A DNA stretch of 64,000 nucleotides, from the NCBI RefSeq assembly GCF_030247195.1, contig NC_080672.1:27225906-27289905 (forward strand). The letters are read 5' to 3'. The notes under the pieces are model-generated. The model was not told where the DNA came from, did no database searches, and was given only the letters and a program-made list of their open reading frames with translations. Below, one piece after another: positions 32,322-43,278 of the stretch. Both the position numbers and the translations under genes were made by a program. Within the stretch, counting starts at the first letter, position 1, and each line of letters starts with the position of its first letter. This DNA is from Topomyia yanbarensis (Eukaryota; Arthropoda; Insecta; Diptera; Culicidae).

Positions 32322-32850
32322 TTATCGACAACTGTTGATTGTTGGTTTGGAAGCTTTCGGTGCAATCGTTGTAACTTCGCAGTTCGTAACGGCAGTTGAT
32401 TTAGTGGTACTGAGCCCGATCGTTGTTGAGATTGTGTTTGTTAATGAGCACTCTGGAGTCGTTGGTTTAACAGCTGGTTGTGGTTTGGCATAAGATGAGC
32501 GTGTACCGGTCTTGTACGTAACAGATGGAATTTCTTTAGCAGCCTCCGAGCAAGCTATTCCGTGGTGTAGCGACCGATCACAGAACTGACACATAGGAAT
32601 CTGCCAATGTTCGCTGATTAAATGTAACACCGTGTGATTTGCATTGGATGGTCAGATATGAGGGGATAAGTTTTGTCGACCGCCTTCTCACCGTTGCGGA
32701 GAAGTTCCTCCAAGTATCTTCCGTACTGGTTTCCACTTCACCGTATTTGATAGTGGCGAGATTACTACGCGGTGCCAGGTCATGTGGCTTAGCTTCAATA
32801 GTATCATTGTCTATGTATATTGCTTATCGGTTGTTCAGTCTACCCTATCC
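32322..32850 (-). pseudogene. Diverged gag-like ORF1 fragment, frameshifted
   Basis: On the minus strand, IDNDTIEAKPHDLAPRS, YGEVETSTEDTWRNF and IPSYLTIQCKSHG follow one another and align to VYIENDYIDVRLYDLSPR, YGEVESVTPDTWRNFFPG and IPSYLTIKLKTHG of the intact protein at 20002-20835. A frameshift near 32637 moves into the frame HLISEHWQIPMCQFCDRS, giving the zinc knuckle CQFCDRSLHHGIAC, followed by a Thr/Ser/Pro-rich tail to 32322. It is a dead paralogue in the opposite orientation. Just upstream (32880-32905) is a tail-type fragment, so the order is scrambled. Confidence 0.65.
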
Positions 32851-32960
32851 CTCGCTCTCGTGTGCATCCATGTCGTTGTCGCTAGAGCAGCTTTGATTTT
32901 CACTATTGGATGTTTTTACGCTTTTTGTGTTTCTGGGTGACCTTGGATTATCTTCTTTTT

Positions 32961-33589
32961 TGGCGATTCACTCGTTAGGTTTACGGGATGTTGGTTTAAA
33001 CCTATCGAGGCTAATTGTTTGGCTGGCTGTCTGTAGCTTAGCCGTGGCCGTTTTCCAGTGTGCGTAATAGTAGACCCATTTTCTTCAGTCGAATTTCACG
33101 CTAAATTCACGTATTCAGAGTTGGCAGAGCCCTTTCAGATTTTAATGAACATTACTTAGCATGAAGACTTTGTCACAAAAAGTCACTTTGCATACTTTGT
33201 TTTCAAAAAAAAGATCTAGACTGTCTTTTGAAAAGGGTCATACCTTTTTTACCAATTTTTTTCAAATGGCTATAGCCTAAATATGACAAATCCTGCAAAA
33301 AAATGTTGTAGCAGTGATTTTCACAAAATTAGTCAAATTTTTGAATAAAAATATTGAAAAAATTCTTAGACGACTCCTACACTGATAAAATCGATTTAAA
33401 AAATTTAATGTCAATTTACGAAAAAGCCCCATCTTTGATTTGCATGAAATTTTGTTCCAAGATAGGTAATTATGTTCGCTAACTACCATCAAAACTTCAA
33501 TTTGGGCACTTTCAAAGAAAAAAGTTATTTAAAAAGAACTTTTCCTTGTCCAAACTGAATTTGTTTTTTCAAGGTATTTTTATTCAGGG
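32961..33589. other. Unassigned
   Basis: No gene seen between the gag fragment and the satellite. Confidence 0.35.
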
Positions 33590-34885
33590 TCCGTATCCTG
33601 GAGACCAGAACGCAGAATCTCGAAAAGAGAATTCAGACTCCAGATTCCATAGCCCAGAGTCTAGAGCCCCGAGGAGAGAGACCAAAATCCAGAGTCGCGA
33701 GTCCTTAACCCAAAATACTGAGGCGAGTCTAGAGTCCAGAATCCAGAGCTCAACGTCGAGAACACAGAGTCCAGAGTCTATAGCGCAACGATCAGAACCC
33801 AGAGTTCCGAAGACAGAGCTCAGAGTCCAGAATCCAGAGTTCCGAGTGCAGACTTCAAAATACAAAGTGCAGAGTTGAGAGCCCAGTGTTCAGAGTTCAG
33901 ATCCCAGAAACCAGAGTCCAGAGTTCTTATCCCAAAATACTGAGCCCAGAGTCCTCAGCACATAATCCAGAGCCCAGAGCCCAAAGTCTAGAGCCCCTAA
34001 CCGAAAATAGTGAGACCAGAGTTTAGGGTCCAGATTCCAGAGCAGAATCCAGAATCCATAGTTCAGTTTAGATAACCCAGAGTGCCAGGGAGAAGAAGAG
34101 TCCCGAGTACAGAGTGCATAGTCCAGAGTTTAGAGTCCAGAGTCCACAGTTCAGAGACCAAACTCCAGAATCAAGACCCAGAGCCCATAGCTCAGAGACC
34201 ACAGTTTACAGCCCAGAGTGCGTAGTAAAGAATCTCGAGGCGAGAGCTCAGAATCGATAGTCAAGAATACAGAGTCCAGAGTAACTGAAAACAGAGTCGG
34301 GAATCCTGGGTCCAGAGTCCAGAGCCTAAAGTCCTCAACCTAAATTACTGTGGCCAGAGTCCAGAGCACGAAGTACTTAACCCAACATACTGCGACAAGA
34401 GTTCAGAGCACAAAGCCCAGAATCCAGAGGAGAGAGCCCACAGTCCAGAAACCATAGACCCGAGTGCAGAGCCAAAAGTTCAGAGTCCAGAGTCTAGAGT
34501 TCAGATTCCAAAGTAATAGATAAAGAACCCAGACACCAGAGCCCATGGTTCGGAGTCCAGAGTGCATAGTACAGAAATTTAAGGCCAGCGCTAAGAGCGC
34601 ATCATCCAGCGATGAGGGTGAAGAGTCCAGAATCTACAGTTCAGTGTCTATATTCCAGAGACCAGAACCTAGAATCCAGAGTGCCGAGGGGAGAGCCAAG
34701 AGTCCAGAATCCAGAGTCCCGAGTGCAGATTCCAGAATTCAGAGTCCAGAGTTCGGATTCCAGAGTCCGGAATCAATACCGCAGAGAACATAGTTCAGAA
34801 TCCATAGCACAGAATATCGAGCCCAGAACCCGGTGTCCAGAATCCAGCGTAAAGAGTGCAGAGTCCAGAATCCAGAGTTCACAGT
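33590..34885 (+). repeat. 1.3-kb satellite of a 7-bp unit (CAGAGTC type)
   Basis: Nearly the whole interval consists of seven-base words of the form (C/T)CAGA(G/A)(T/C), such as CCAGAGTCCAGAATCCAGAG. Substituted units (CCCAGAG, TTCAGAG, CCATAGC) and some indels break the phase every 50-200 bp. Because 7 bp times 3 equals seven codons, each open stretch encodes a heptad like SPESRVQ or SRVQNPE; open frames at 33546-33878, 34545-34793 and 34612-34896 (plus) and 33584-33865 (minus) are consequences of this and not genes. Confidence 0.9.
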
Positions 34886-34899
34886 CTAGAATCTAAACT

Positions 34900-36195
34900 G
34901 ACTGGGTATTTTCGGAATGGTCTTGACAAGTAGGTGCCATGTTGAAATCCAAGATGGCGACTTCCACATGTAAATTATTACGATTACACTTCGAATTGTT
35001 TATCTTTGCACAACACTTCATGCCATTTAACTTTGATTTATACAATTAATCCATAACTGCTTTAAGGCCTTAGTACAGTTATTTGGTAAAATGAGTATTG
35101 ATGCAGGTAAGGTACAGGTAACCAGAGTAATATGCCAAACAAATATCAAATTCGTTACTGACACTTTTTGCATGTATCAGGCAACTAGCAGTTGGGAAAT
35201 CGGATTGTGAGATGACTTTCATTGGTTTAGTTTTCGCTAAAAATACACTGAAAAAAAATCAGTTTGGCAAGGAAATTTTTTGTTTAAATAACTTTTTTTT
35301 CCTTGAAAATGCCCAACTTGAATTTTTGACAGTAAATTCGATCGCGAATGAATTTTTCCTTAGTGGACGCTCTTTGTTTTTTGATTTACTTATCTCGCCC
35401 ACCATACCGGAGGAAGCGAAGCTTTTCTGTTTCGAGCGTATGTAAGTAACGAAGCGACACGGATCAAATTTGTTCGTTTGGTTTTCTATGAACAAGCGGT
35501 GTTTTTAGCTTCCTGTCTCTGTGAGATCAGAGGGTAGACTGCTGTTCATTCATGTTTTCATTAGCTTTTTGGGAGATTCCCACTCTTGATGTTATCTACG
35601 AAATTATTACATACAGTACACACATGAGTTCGTCTTCAAACGGCGCAGAATAATTCGCAGAAATGCAATTTTATGTGTATTAAAAGTACACCAGAAAATT
35701 TAGCTCACACATCGCAAGAATGCAACATCGCCAACTTGCAAACCGAAGCTAGATCTGAACAGAACAGCACGGAACACTTTTTTGTCAAAAAAGGCTGCGG
35801 GTGGTTTTGCAAACATTCCTTGATATATCCTGATTCTTATGTGCAAATCGCCTGCCAAATCAGGTATTTTTGGGAAACTTTTTCTGTGCAAACTTAACTT
35901 GAGCTTTTTCTTTTCTTATAGCCGTGTAAAACTGTTGAACCCTGGGACTTGCTCGAACTCCGCCTTGACGTATATTTAGTAGTTCATTGGTGGCCTTGAA
36001 GTTTGTGATATCTCCAATCTGTTGCCGATATTTCTAATGGAAAGATTTGAATTGCTTTTGAAAGTGCGGGCGGTTACTGCGAAATTTTAATTTCGATTTT
36101 CTCCCGAACTTGGTTTCCTAACAGTCGTCAGACGTCCCCCAAAACACAATAATGAAATTTGTCACAGTCGATTTAATAATTTTCAGGGATTTCAC
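34900..36195. other. Unassigned
   Basis: Small frames at 35212-35445 and 35673-35897 (plus) overlap equally long minus-strand frames and show no domain. GAAATCCAAGATGGCGACTTCC near 34943 is a phrase common in insect intergenic repeats. Nothing else is recognised. Confidence 0.3.
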
Positions 36196-36420
36196 CAGGG
36201 CCATCTTTAGATCACTCGGGGCCCCTGGGCACTACTGAGCTAAGGAGCCCATACAATTGCACAGGTATAAATTGCTAAATCTACTCCATGCCACCCTAAG
36301 ATTTTGTATCCAAAGTTGAGTCAAATCAGTCAATCATGTTGAATTCATTAAGAAAATAATATAGGAATCAAAATATATGGAGAAAAAGCACGGTTTCAGT
36401 TTTCCTTCTCTATATATTCA
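36196..36420 (+). repeat. Dispersed repeat family C, copy 2
   Basis: Starts CAGGGCCATCTTTAGATCAC, followed by TCGGGGCCCCTGGGCACTAC, ATTGCACAGGTATAAATTGC and CAAAATATATGGAGAAAAAG; aligned with the inverse copy ending at 26105. The 3' limit is approximate. Confidence 0.6.
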
Positions 36421-36474
36421 GTATTTTATAAGGCACGTTTGCGACAGCTTGAAGGTGCTTATTTCTTCTTTTTT

Positions 36475-36740
36475 AATTTTAAATTTCTTAAACCTAAAGG
36501 ATTACACATTGGGATATATCTTTTAACCAAGAAATTTGACCGCTAGCTGAAGACTAGGGATACAATTCGATATGCAAATGCGGGCAATATACTTTGATTG
36601 AGATTAGGAGGACCAATTACAGTAACTTTTATGAACAATTATATAGTTTGGAGTTTTTAGCAAGAAAGACTAAAGAGAAACAATTTTTTAACCATCTTAA
36701 ACCTAGGTATACCATTCTATATACAACAGGAAGTGATTTA
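36475..36740 (+). repeat. Degenerate tandem repeat related to 24412-24575
   Basis: Contains TTCTTAAACCTAAAGGATTA, GAAGACTAGGGATACAATTC and ATCTTAAACCTAGGTATACC then CTATATACAACAGGAAGTG, at roughly 65-180-bp spacing. The last unit is closest to AATGCTATATACAACAG at 24502. Confidence 0.45.
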
Positions 36741-36800
36741 CTTTTGTTAACTTATTACGGCATTTAATTAGCAAGGGACTGGAAAGTGAAGTATATTTTG

Positions 36801-36846
36801 CAATATTAAGAGCCATAGTAGTCAAGAACTATGGCTCTTAATATTG
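36801..36846. repeat. Perfect 19-bp inverted repeat (hairpin)
   Basis: CAATATTAAGAGCCATAGT at 36801-36819 pairs without mismatch with ACTATGGCTCTTAATATTG at 36828-36846 around an 8-nt loop. It sits exactly at the 3' end of the degenerate ORF2 fragment on the minus strand, where the frame reads FSILRAIVLDYYGS and stops. Confidence 0.9.
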
Positions 36847-38250
36847 AAAATATTACCAATACATCCCGGAGGATATCCATTAGCCGAGACCTGGCGGAAC
36901 TGTACTCGGTGCACGCCCTGAAAATGTGCTTGATGTCGTGATAGCCATCGCCACAAGCACAGATACCACTATCCACGAGTCCAATACGTCGGAGATGTGC
37001 ATCCAGCGTGTAATGGTTTGCCATGAGTGGGGCCATCACACGAATGAAGTCACGACCCACATCCATCTCCTTGAACCAAGGTTTCGATTACCGAATGTAG
37101 CCACCGTCCTAACTCTCCATTGCTCAAAGATGTCTGCCAACTTTCTAGCGTCCTCTGACGATAGATATTGAAAAATTCATTGAAGCAGATTGGTCTTTCG
37201 TAGATGTCACCTTCTAGTTAAAGAGACCGCTTCTTCATCACCTGGGATGGAGTAATGCTAGGGAACCCAAACTAAGGTAATCTTGTACGATCTTACAGAC
37301 AAAGCACACAGGAGCTCCCAGATTTTCCCCAGGAAATATGGAATGTGCTTTCTAGGTTTCATTGAACGGAGAGCTTCTATTGAGCTAAGGCTGTCCGAAA
37401 CAATAAAGTAATGATCGGTAGACAAGGTATCAATAATCCCAAAGTTATACTGAATAGCAGCGAGTTCAACGACGTAAATTGAAGCAGGATCATTGAGTTT
37501 GAATGAGGCGATGAAGTTTTAATTGAATATACCGAAGCCAATGGAGCCGTCGAGGCTTGACCTGTACTACGAAAGATGCTTGGGATCACGACATATGTGA
37601 TCCGGGATTCTACGAATTTCGTCTTTCATGGATGTGTCGAAGAATACAGTTGAACCCGAAGCATGGGGGAGATTGACACGGTTGGGATAATATGAAGAAG
37701 GTTTGATATTTTATGCCATGTAATCGAAGTACAAGGGTTTGAGAATTGAGCTCGACAAGCCTTTCGAAATTTGCAATTACTAACGGGTTCAAGATATCGT
37801 ATCGGATGAGCTATCGAAATGAGAGGTGCCAAAATTGATTTTTCAGCGGAAAGACGCCCGCCAGCACTTCTAAACTCATCGTATGTGTCGAGTGCATGCA
37901 ACCCAAAGCAATACGCAAACAACAATATTGGATTCGCTCTAGTTTGATGAAATGTATGTTCGCAGCGGAGCGGAAACAGAAGCTCCCGTACTCCATCACC
38001 GACAATATCGTTGTTTGGTACAGCCTGATCAGGTCTCCTGGGTGGTCACCCCACCATGTTCCGGTTATTGTACGGAGAAAGCTGATCCTTTGTTGACACT
38101 TCTGTTTCAGATACCTAATTTGACATCCCTAGGTTCCTTTAGTGTCTAACCAGACCCCGAGATATTTGAAAGTTGAAACCTGAGCAATAGTCTGACCTAT
38201 TAATTGAAGCTGTAGTTGAGGTGGTTCACGCTTCCTTTGAAAATACCTCT
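36806..38250 (-). pseudogene. I-clade ORF2 fragment (RT thumb and C-terminal domain)
   Basis: From high to low coordinate on the minus strand: TELEVFSKEA and TFKYLGVWLDTKGT near 38230-38135 (broken by stops), then YGSFCFRSAANIHFIKLERI and CLRIALGCMHSTHTMSLEVL (about 38000-37850), MNPLVIANFERLVEL, patches of the linker, and finally DFIRVMAPLMANHYTLDAHL with ICACGDGYHDIKHIFRACTE before 36806. Every block matches, in order, the ORF2 of the element at 50304-56283, for example FCFRSAANTHIIKLERI and DFIRVMSRLMSNHYTLDAHL. It therefore belongs to the same family in opposite orientation, with multiple stops and shifts. Confidence 0.8.
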
Positions 38251-38750
38251 AGCTCAGTTTCCTCCGAGGGGAATTCGATAAAGCGGCACAAAAAGGCAAA
38301 TAGGTAGACGAACTTTATCAAAGAGGAGGTAGTTTGGTAGGGCTGACTCGGCGAGGGAGTCTGAGTTGACATAAGTCCTCTTTCCGTCAGCTGCGATTGA
38401 GACTGAGTGCAATCGTTTGCACTCCAGTATCTCCACTGGCTAAAGCATGGGATCTTTTAAACAGACAACTCCGTGTGTCAGCAAATCCGCGCAATTCAAA
38501 CTCGAATCGGTGACGACCCCACTTATTTCAACCTGGTTTGCTGATACATATACTCTGCACTCCTTCGTAAAAGGCCAGTGATATCATTTGCCTGCTTCAA
38601 TCTGTTCACCACCGCACGAAGGTTATTGGGGTGAATTTTCGATATTTCTGTGTCGGCCGAATATATTCGATATATATCGCTTCGAGCCATTGTCAGAAGA
38701 AGTCATTTTTGCATGGACCTATTGCCGAGTGCAAGTTGGTAAGAGGTACA
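38251..38750 (-). pseudogene. I-clade ORF1 fragment joined to the ORF2 fragment
   Basis: The frame 38436-38254 reads MEILECKRLHSVSIAADGKR then ALPNYLLFDKVRLPICLFVP, matching VKILECKQLHSVSHEGDKKV and ALPNYVIIDKIRLPVSLFIP in ORF1 at 51036-52188. Weaker matches continue upstream to about 38740 (NRLKQANDITGLL; SGVVTDSSLN in another frame). The match stops just before the zinc knuckles, and the next recognisable sequence is the RT palm end at about 38235. ORF1's end, the endonuclease and most of the RT have thus been deleted. Confidence 0.75.
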
Positions 38751-39345
38751 AGAATGAAGGATGTAATATAATAGCGGTACTTATCTTGAAGAAGAGTATT
38801 CAGGCAGTTCACAAGAAACGAAACACTGCCACTGCTCTGCCGGTCAAATAACGGCTATCGCGCGTACACAAGCGTAGAAGAAAATACCAAAACCTCCAAA
38901 ATGCGCAGAACGAGCAAGATAATCTTGTAATTAGATTAGCACTATTCTTTATGACTTTACACTGCACGTATTGGAAAGATCTATTCATCGCTCCGAAAGT
39001 TACCGTACAAATGCCCGAAAAACTATCTGTGCAAACATTTAATTTTATCTGCAAAATTTTAGCTTTTTTTCGAATCTTTCGCCGAAATCACAACAGCTGA
39101 TATCTGAGTAAATGATTTTTTTTTCTGGGATCTCAGTAAAAGTGACATTTGATAAATGAGATTCGGAAAATATTTCACCGAAAATCAGCAAACAAATTTC
39201 ACTTTACTGATATATCAGTTTCTAAATTCACTGACTACACGACTGTTGGGAAATTGCCGAGTCGAATTGAGTGTGTACTATTTATAAACTTGTAAAAGAA
39301 AATAGATACTAAATACTGATTCTACAGCCATAGTCTGTTCAGTGG
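38751..39345. other. Unassigned
   Basis: Contains CTGATATCTGAGTAAATGA near 39100 and TACTGATATATCAGTTTC near 39205, plus GGGATCTCAGTAAAAGTGAC, suggesting an undefined repeat. No gene. Confidence 0.3.
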
Positions 39346-40118
39346 ACCCGGGGCTATTAGGACCGTGGGGGTAATTCGAATCCACTAGATTTCTCAGAAA
39401 ATCGTAAGACTTTCTGACTGTCGTAAATATTCGTGGAAACGCTATTCTAAAACATTAATTTTGACAGTCAAATCTAATTCTTTGGTGTTTTTGGAAAGGA
39501 GACACTTGTTTCATTTTTTGCCATCCTCAAAACAAAAATCACTTCAATGGTAAAATCGTGATTAAAGCAACAAATAAAAGTGATGTATAAAAGGTATTTT
39601 AGAAAGTCTACGGCTTCTATTCTATGGGATGATTGTTGTTTGAGTCAAAACACAGATATTTTCAAGGCTCTCACCAGTTTTATGCAAAATGAGCGTACGA
39701 GGTTATTCGGACCTCCTATTGCATCAAACATTGTTCAACGGCTTGCAGCTACGCAAACGATGGCATACGTCACAGCAAAGAAAATACATGATGCTCCAAA
39801 CAACAGTTATAACTAACCAGATCAAGTTTTTGTGACGTAATATTTCATAGGTAAACATAATTCCACTGTAAAAAAATGACGGTACGAATTGCCCCGTAGG
39901 AAGGTCCGAATTACCCCTACTTTATAAAAAGTTGAAAAAACCTAGAGTTTTGCAAACCATCGTCCAGCTCTGCCATGAAGTGATGCTAATGAACTTTTAC
40001 GGCACTAAAATGTAGCTGAGGTTTCAAACTAACAATTAGGACCTTTAACCGATAAATTCTCTGACAAAAATCCACCTAAAAGGGCGATTTGCTTAGGTAG
40101 GTCCAAATAGCCCCGGGT
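39346..40118. mobile_element. TIR element with ACCCGGGGCTATT ends
   Basis: ACCCGGGGCTATTAGGACCG at 39346 and TAGGTCCAAATAGCCCCGGG then T at 40118 are inverted copies with one or two differences over 19 bp. The inner edge words GGGGGTAATTCGAA and GTCCGAATTACCCCTAC (39899) echo the ends. A 78-codon frame at 39580-39816 (MMYKRYFRKSTASILWDDCC) has no recognised motif and may be a transposase scrap. No target duplication is obvious. Confidence 0.5.
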
Positions 40119-40401
40119 TTCCCTATCATATACGTTGCTGTTCCGCCTTATGACTACGTGCCTGACAACACACCATAACATTTTCAATTTCATTTCGTGA
40201 GTTTATGGTTTCGATTTGGCTCTGATATCACATTGCAGTCATGCACATAATCAAATCTTTCTATTAAACGAATTCCATAGTGGACAAGATCAGAACATAA
40301 TGACATTTAGCAGATATTTAACTTATTGACGAATACATTTGGTTTAATCTGTTGCAACATTGATTGGACTATGATTGCCAAGATAAGTCGGTTTACAAAT
40401 A

Positions 40402-40460
40402 CAGGTCGGACTCGATTATCAGGGGTTTGCAAAAAAATCTCACCCCGGACAATCGAATCA
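40402..40460 (+). mobile_element. Pogo/Tigger-type 5' terminus
   Basis: TA followed by CAGGTCGGACTCGATTATCA and then GGGGTTTGC...CACCCCGGACAATCGAATC, a terminus with an internal inverted echo typical of mosquito pogo/Tigger elements. The inverse end lies at 48364-48380 (CGAGTCCGACCTG, TA outside). Whether the two ends belong to one element is not established. Confidence 0.5.
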
Positions 40461-40699
40461 AACTTCTTTGCGTTATTTTATGAATTAAAGCTTCATTCGT
40501 GGAGAAATTGGAAATAAAATGGTCAGGGTAAATTTTCCTATTATGGTAAATGTAAATGTACCTATTTTGGCTCTAGTCGATTTTTCAGGATTTCAGGGTG
40601 TGATTTATATTTTCAGTTTGTTTTCATTTATTATTCATATTGGTAACGAGTTAACGGTATGTATCAGTTGTTTATAGCTATTTGCAGACTTCCCAAATG

Positions 40700-41030
40700 A
40701 ACATCGAACACCATGTTCGCTCTAGTTCTGTACTCATCTTAAACCCACATTTAGTGTGCAAACTCGAACGCGCTAATGCGTACCAAAACACGTACACATG
40801 TTCGTCTGCACAACCGAACCCCATGTACGCACGTGGTGTTCGTACACACAGATTCTTGACACTAGTTTTTTTCTTTCTATCACTCATCATCACTAGTGTT
40901 GACTCATTCTGTTTTGTGTGTGCCTTTCTTGTGTACGCACACGGTGTACGTACACGGTGTTTAAACCTAAGTTTGCACATCGTTGGCTTGGGTTCGGTGT
41001 TCGAGGCGAACCTGTACACAAAGGCAAAGA
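40700..41030. mobile_element. Imperfect foldback element
   Basis: The centre around 40870-40905 has CTTGACACTAG ... CTAGTGTTGACTCATTC, and the arms show inverted matches such as TTTAGTGTGCAAACTCG against AGTTTGCACATCG and TACGCACGTGGTGTTCGTAC against GTACGCACACGGTGTACGTAC. Large frames are open on both strands (118 and 113 codons) because the sequence is nearly self-complementary; neither is a gene. Confidence 0.45.
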
Positions 41031-41163
41031 AAGTTTGAGGTTGAACGCGTGCACGAAATTTTGTTACACATCTGCAAACTAATCGATGTTCATTAGAAGA
41101 AGACTGGCTATTTGTGTAAGAATTCTAAGACAAATTGTTTAATAAGGTGTGTCTTTTGCAATA

Positions 41164-41225
41164 CAGGTCAAACTCGATTACTCAGGGCTTCAATTTTCCA
41201 AGGTAAATCATTCGATTACTCGAAT
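41164..41225 (+). mobile_element. Second pogo/Tigger-type 5' terminus
   Basis: TA then CAGGTCAAACTCGATTACTC, AGGGCTTC and ATTCGATTACTCGAATACC; the same layout as at 40402 but diverged. It is in direct orientation to the first terminus, 760 bp away. Confidence 0.45.
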
Positions 41226-41775
41226 ACCAGAAAAAAATTAGTATGTGAACTGGGGGTCGTTTATTTCTTGGCTCCAGTTTAATTTACGTGGTGGTGTTAC
41301 ATATCATAGCGAACATGTCTTTTAACTCTCATTCTAGTTAGAAGAGTGCATGTTGCGCCCCCACAAAGAGATCCTCGTCCTTGTAGCATCATTTAGTTGA
41401 CCAATGTCACCACTCATACTTGTCACTAGCGAAGGACTACCAGGTTACGTAGATTATGGGTTCCCGGCCGCTTCAGCGAGAAGTACTTCTGGCGCCCTCT
41501 TTACATAGCCTATCATTCATCTTTGCTTGAGCTACCCAAGAATTGAAATCACCTCCATTGGAAGGGCGGGTCTCTTTTCAAAATCTCGTTAACCATTTCT
41601 TGACCAACTTTTTTCTACCGCGTATTGCTTTTTTTTGCTTGTGCGACCACCCCTGGCTGCTACTCCGTTATCGATCGGGACTAGCTGAAGTTGCACGGGG
41701 AATCAGTAGATAATTATGCTTGGGATTAGCGAAACATCTTTCAATGTGCAACTCCTGGTAATCCTAAAGTTTTCT

Positions 41776-41931
41776 GATCAATACCGGCGCCGGCCAGGCC
41801 CGAACGTAGATCGCGGAAGGAAAGGGAAGGAATTGTTAGTCCGATTCTTGCTTTTGCTAGAGGCCGTATATACTACTGCGCACTCCACAAGTATCACGGG
41901 AGGAGGATATTTTTGTTAGTAGAGTATAGAA
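41776..41931 (+). repeat. Retroelement body, copy 1 (pairs with 43125-43278)
   Basis: AGGAAAGGGAAGGAATTGTT, CTATACTACT-like TATATACTACTGCGC, ATCACGGGAGGAGGATATTT then TTGTTAGTAG. The copy at 43125 has AGGAAGGGGAGGAATGTTGG, CTATACTACT, GGAATAGGAGTTTGTGTTAG. Probably part of a SINE or truncated LINE; it directly precedes the SINE on the other strand. Confidence 0.45.
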
Positions 41932-41942
41932 GTTGGATATAC

Positions 41943-42161
41943 TTCTTCTTTACCGACGCCAGAGAGGTGATTCCACTACCTGGACTAGATATCGATCCAC
42001 CAATTTCATGGACCGAGGACCAACGGCTTTACTTCCCTTCCGAAGGAAGACGTGACCACAGATTTTTTCATCTCAGAAAAATTTCAACGACCTCGGCTGG
42101 AATTGAACCCAGGCCAACTGGAATGAGTGGCGGTCACGCTTACCACTCAACCACCGGCGCC
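41943..42161 (-). mobile_element. tRNA-headed SINE (Feilai-like), near complete
   Basis: On the minus strand it starts GGCGCCGGTGGTTGAGTGGT at 42161 (A box TGGTTGAGTGGTAAG), has a B box GGTTCAATTCC at 42109-42099, then the body GTCGTTGAAATTTTTCTGAG, a segment TCACGTCTTCCTTCGGAAGG, and TCACCTCTCTGGCGTCGGTA before 41943. The A-B spacing and box sequences fit an internal RNA polymerase III promoter. It shares its head and end with the truncated copy at 25062-25172. No clear poly(A) tail or target duplication. Confidence 0.7.
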
Positions 42162-42281
42162 GTCATCCAACTTTTTTCTACCGCGTATTGCGTCCCAAAA
42201 CTATTTTTTCATAGAGCTGTTGGCGTCACGTAACACGAAAAACCTGGTTTAATAAAGATAGTCGCTTCTTTTGCAGTGCTA

Positions 42282-42575
42282 GAAGCTGCTCAATATTTAC
42301 CTTCCGATCTAGTTCAATTGCATGAAAAAGGTAATTGAGGGAAATCTAAATTAGAAAGTGTTAGCAGTTTTCAACAATATTGCCAGTCTAAAAAAATATT
42401 CCAAAAATTCATTTTCACCATTAACTGAAACTATCCCTGGCAGCACTGCTTCAGCGGAACCCAATCAGATTAATTGAAATAACTTCTGTTCTACTGATAA
42501 TATTTATAACTTTTTGTGCTCAAATGATTTTAGTCACTTTTATTAGCCTTACTTGTCGTTGTGTAAACCAAAAGT
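42282..42575 (+). repeat. Dispersed repeat family A, copy 2
   Basis: GTGCTAGAAGCTGCTCAATA through TTTTCACCATTAACTGAAAC and GCACTGCTTCAGCGGAACCC to ACTTTTATTAGCCTTACTTG, matching copy 1 at 17895-18215 in the same orientation, with indels. Confidence 0.65.
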
Positions 42576-43124
42576 TATAGTCATTTAGAAACGTGGTTGT
42601 TTATCAACAAGAAGGGCATGAGAAGGTTAAAGATGCCATTGGAATTCTGAGCAGGAATCAAATGTTGAAGGGGATAATGGGAGAAGAGCAATATTGTGTC
42701 AAAGTCCACTGGAACTCAGAGCAGTATATTTACACCGAATTTCTATGAAAATAGGACCATGATTCTATCAGTATACCATCTATCTTGAGAAGGCTTCCAC
42801 TAGACATTTTACAAGCTTTTCTCTAGAATCCTGCATAAAAGTTCAGAGAAAAAAACGTAGAAATACGGATGAATATTCAATTGAAATTCTGAAGTAGATT
42901 CCATTGGGATGCTAAGAAAACTTCGGTCAGAATCCTGGAAAGTATCCAAACAAAAAAAAAATTCTGGAGGGGTCTGAAATTACGATTTTAACATGAACAT
43001 AGCTTAGCATAGCATATCATATGCGATTGCACAAATCGTGGGTGGCTGTACAATATTTAACTAGATATCCACCATACCGTGTCGCAAGAAAAAAACATTT
43101 GGGATTAACGCTTTATCTTGATAG

Positions 43125-43278
43125 TGGAACAAGCATCACAGTGTACACCTGGCCGCGTCCTTACAATCGCCGAGGAAGGGGAGGAATGTTGGTTCAACAT
43201 CTACTAGCGAAAGTGCAGGGAACCTATACTACTTTTTTAGATGTTTCTGGAATAGGAGTTTGTGTTAGTAGGGCAGGT
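43125..43278 (+). repeat. Retroelement body, copy 2
   Basis: Homologous to 41776-41931; see the word list there. Preceded at about 43000-43080 by AGCATAGCATATCATATGCG, probably the upstream part of the same element. Confidence 0.45.

Noticed and set aside
33546..34896. Several Ser/Glu/Arg/Gln-rich frames resembling a repeat protein
   Set aside because: A 7-bp satellite keeps frames open on both strands; indels break the phase and there is no start, splice or composition support.
40678..41038. 113- and 118-codon frames on opposite strands
   Set aside because: The region is an imperfect foldback, so both strands are open by symmetry; no motif.
42095..42161. tRNA gene on the minus strand
   Set aside because: Same reason; it is joined to a SINE body shared with 25062-25172.
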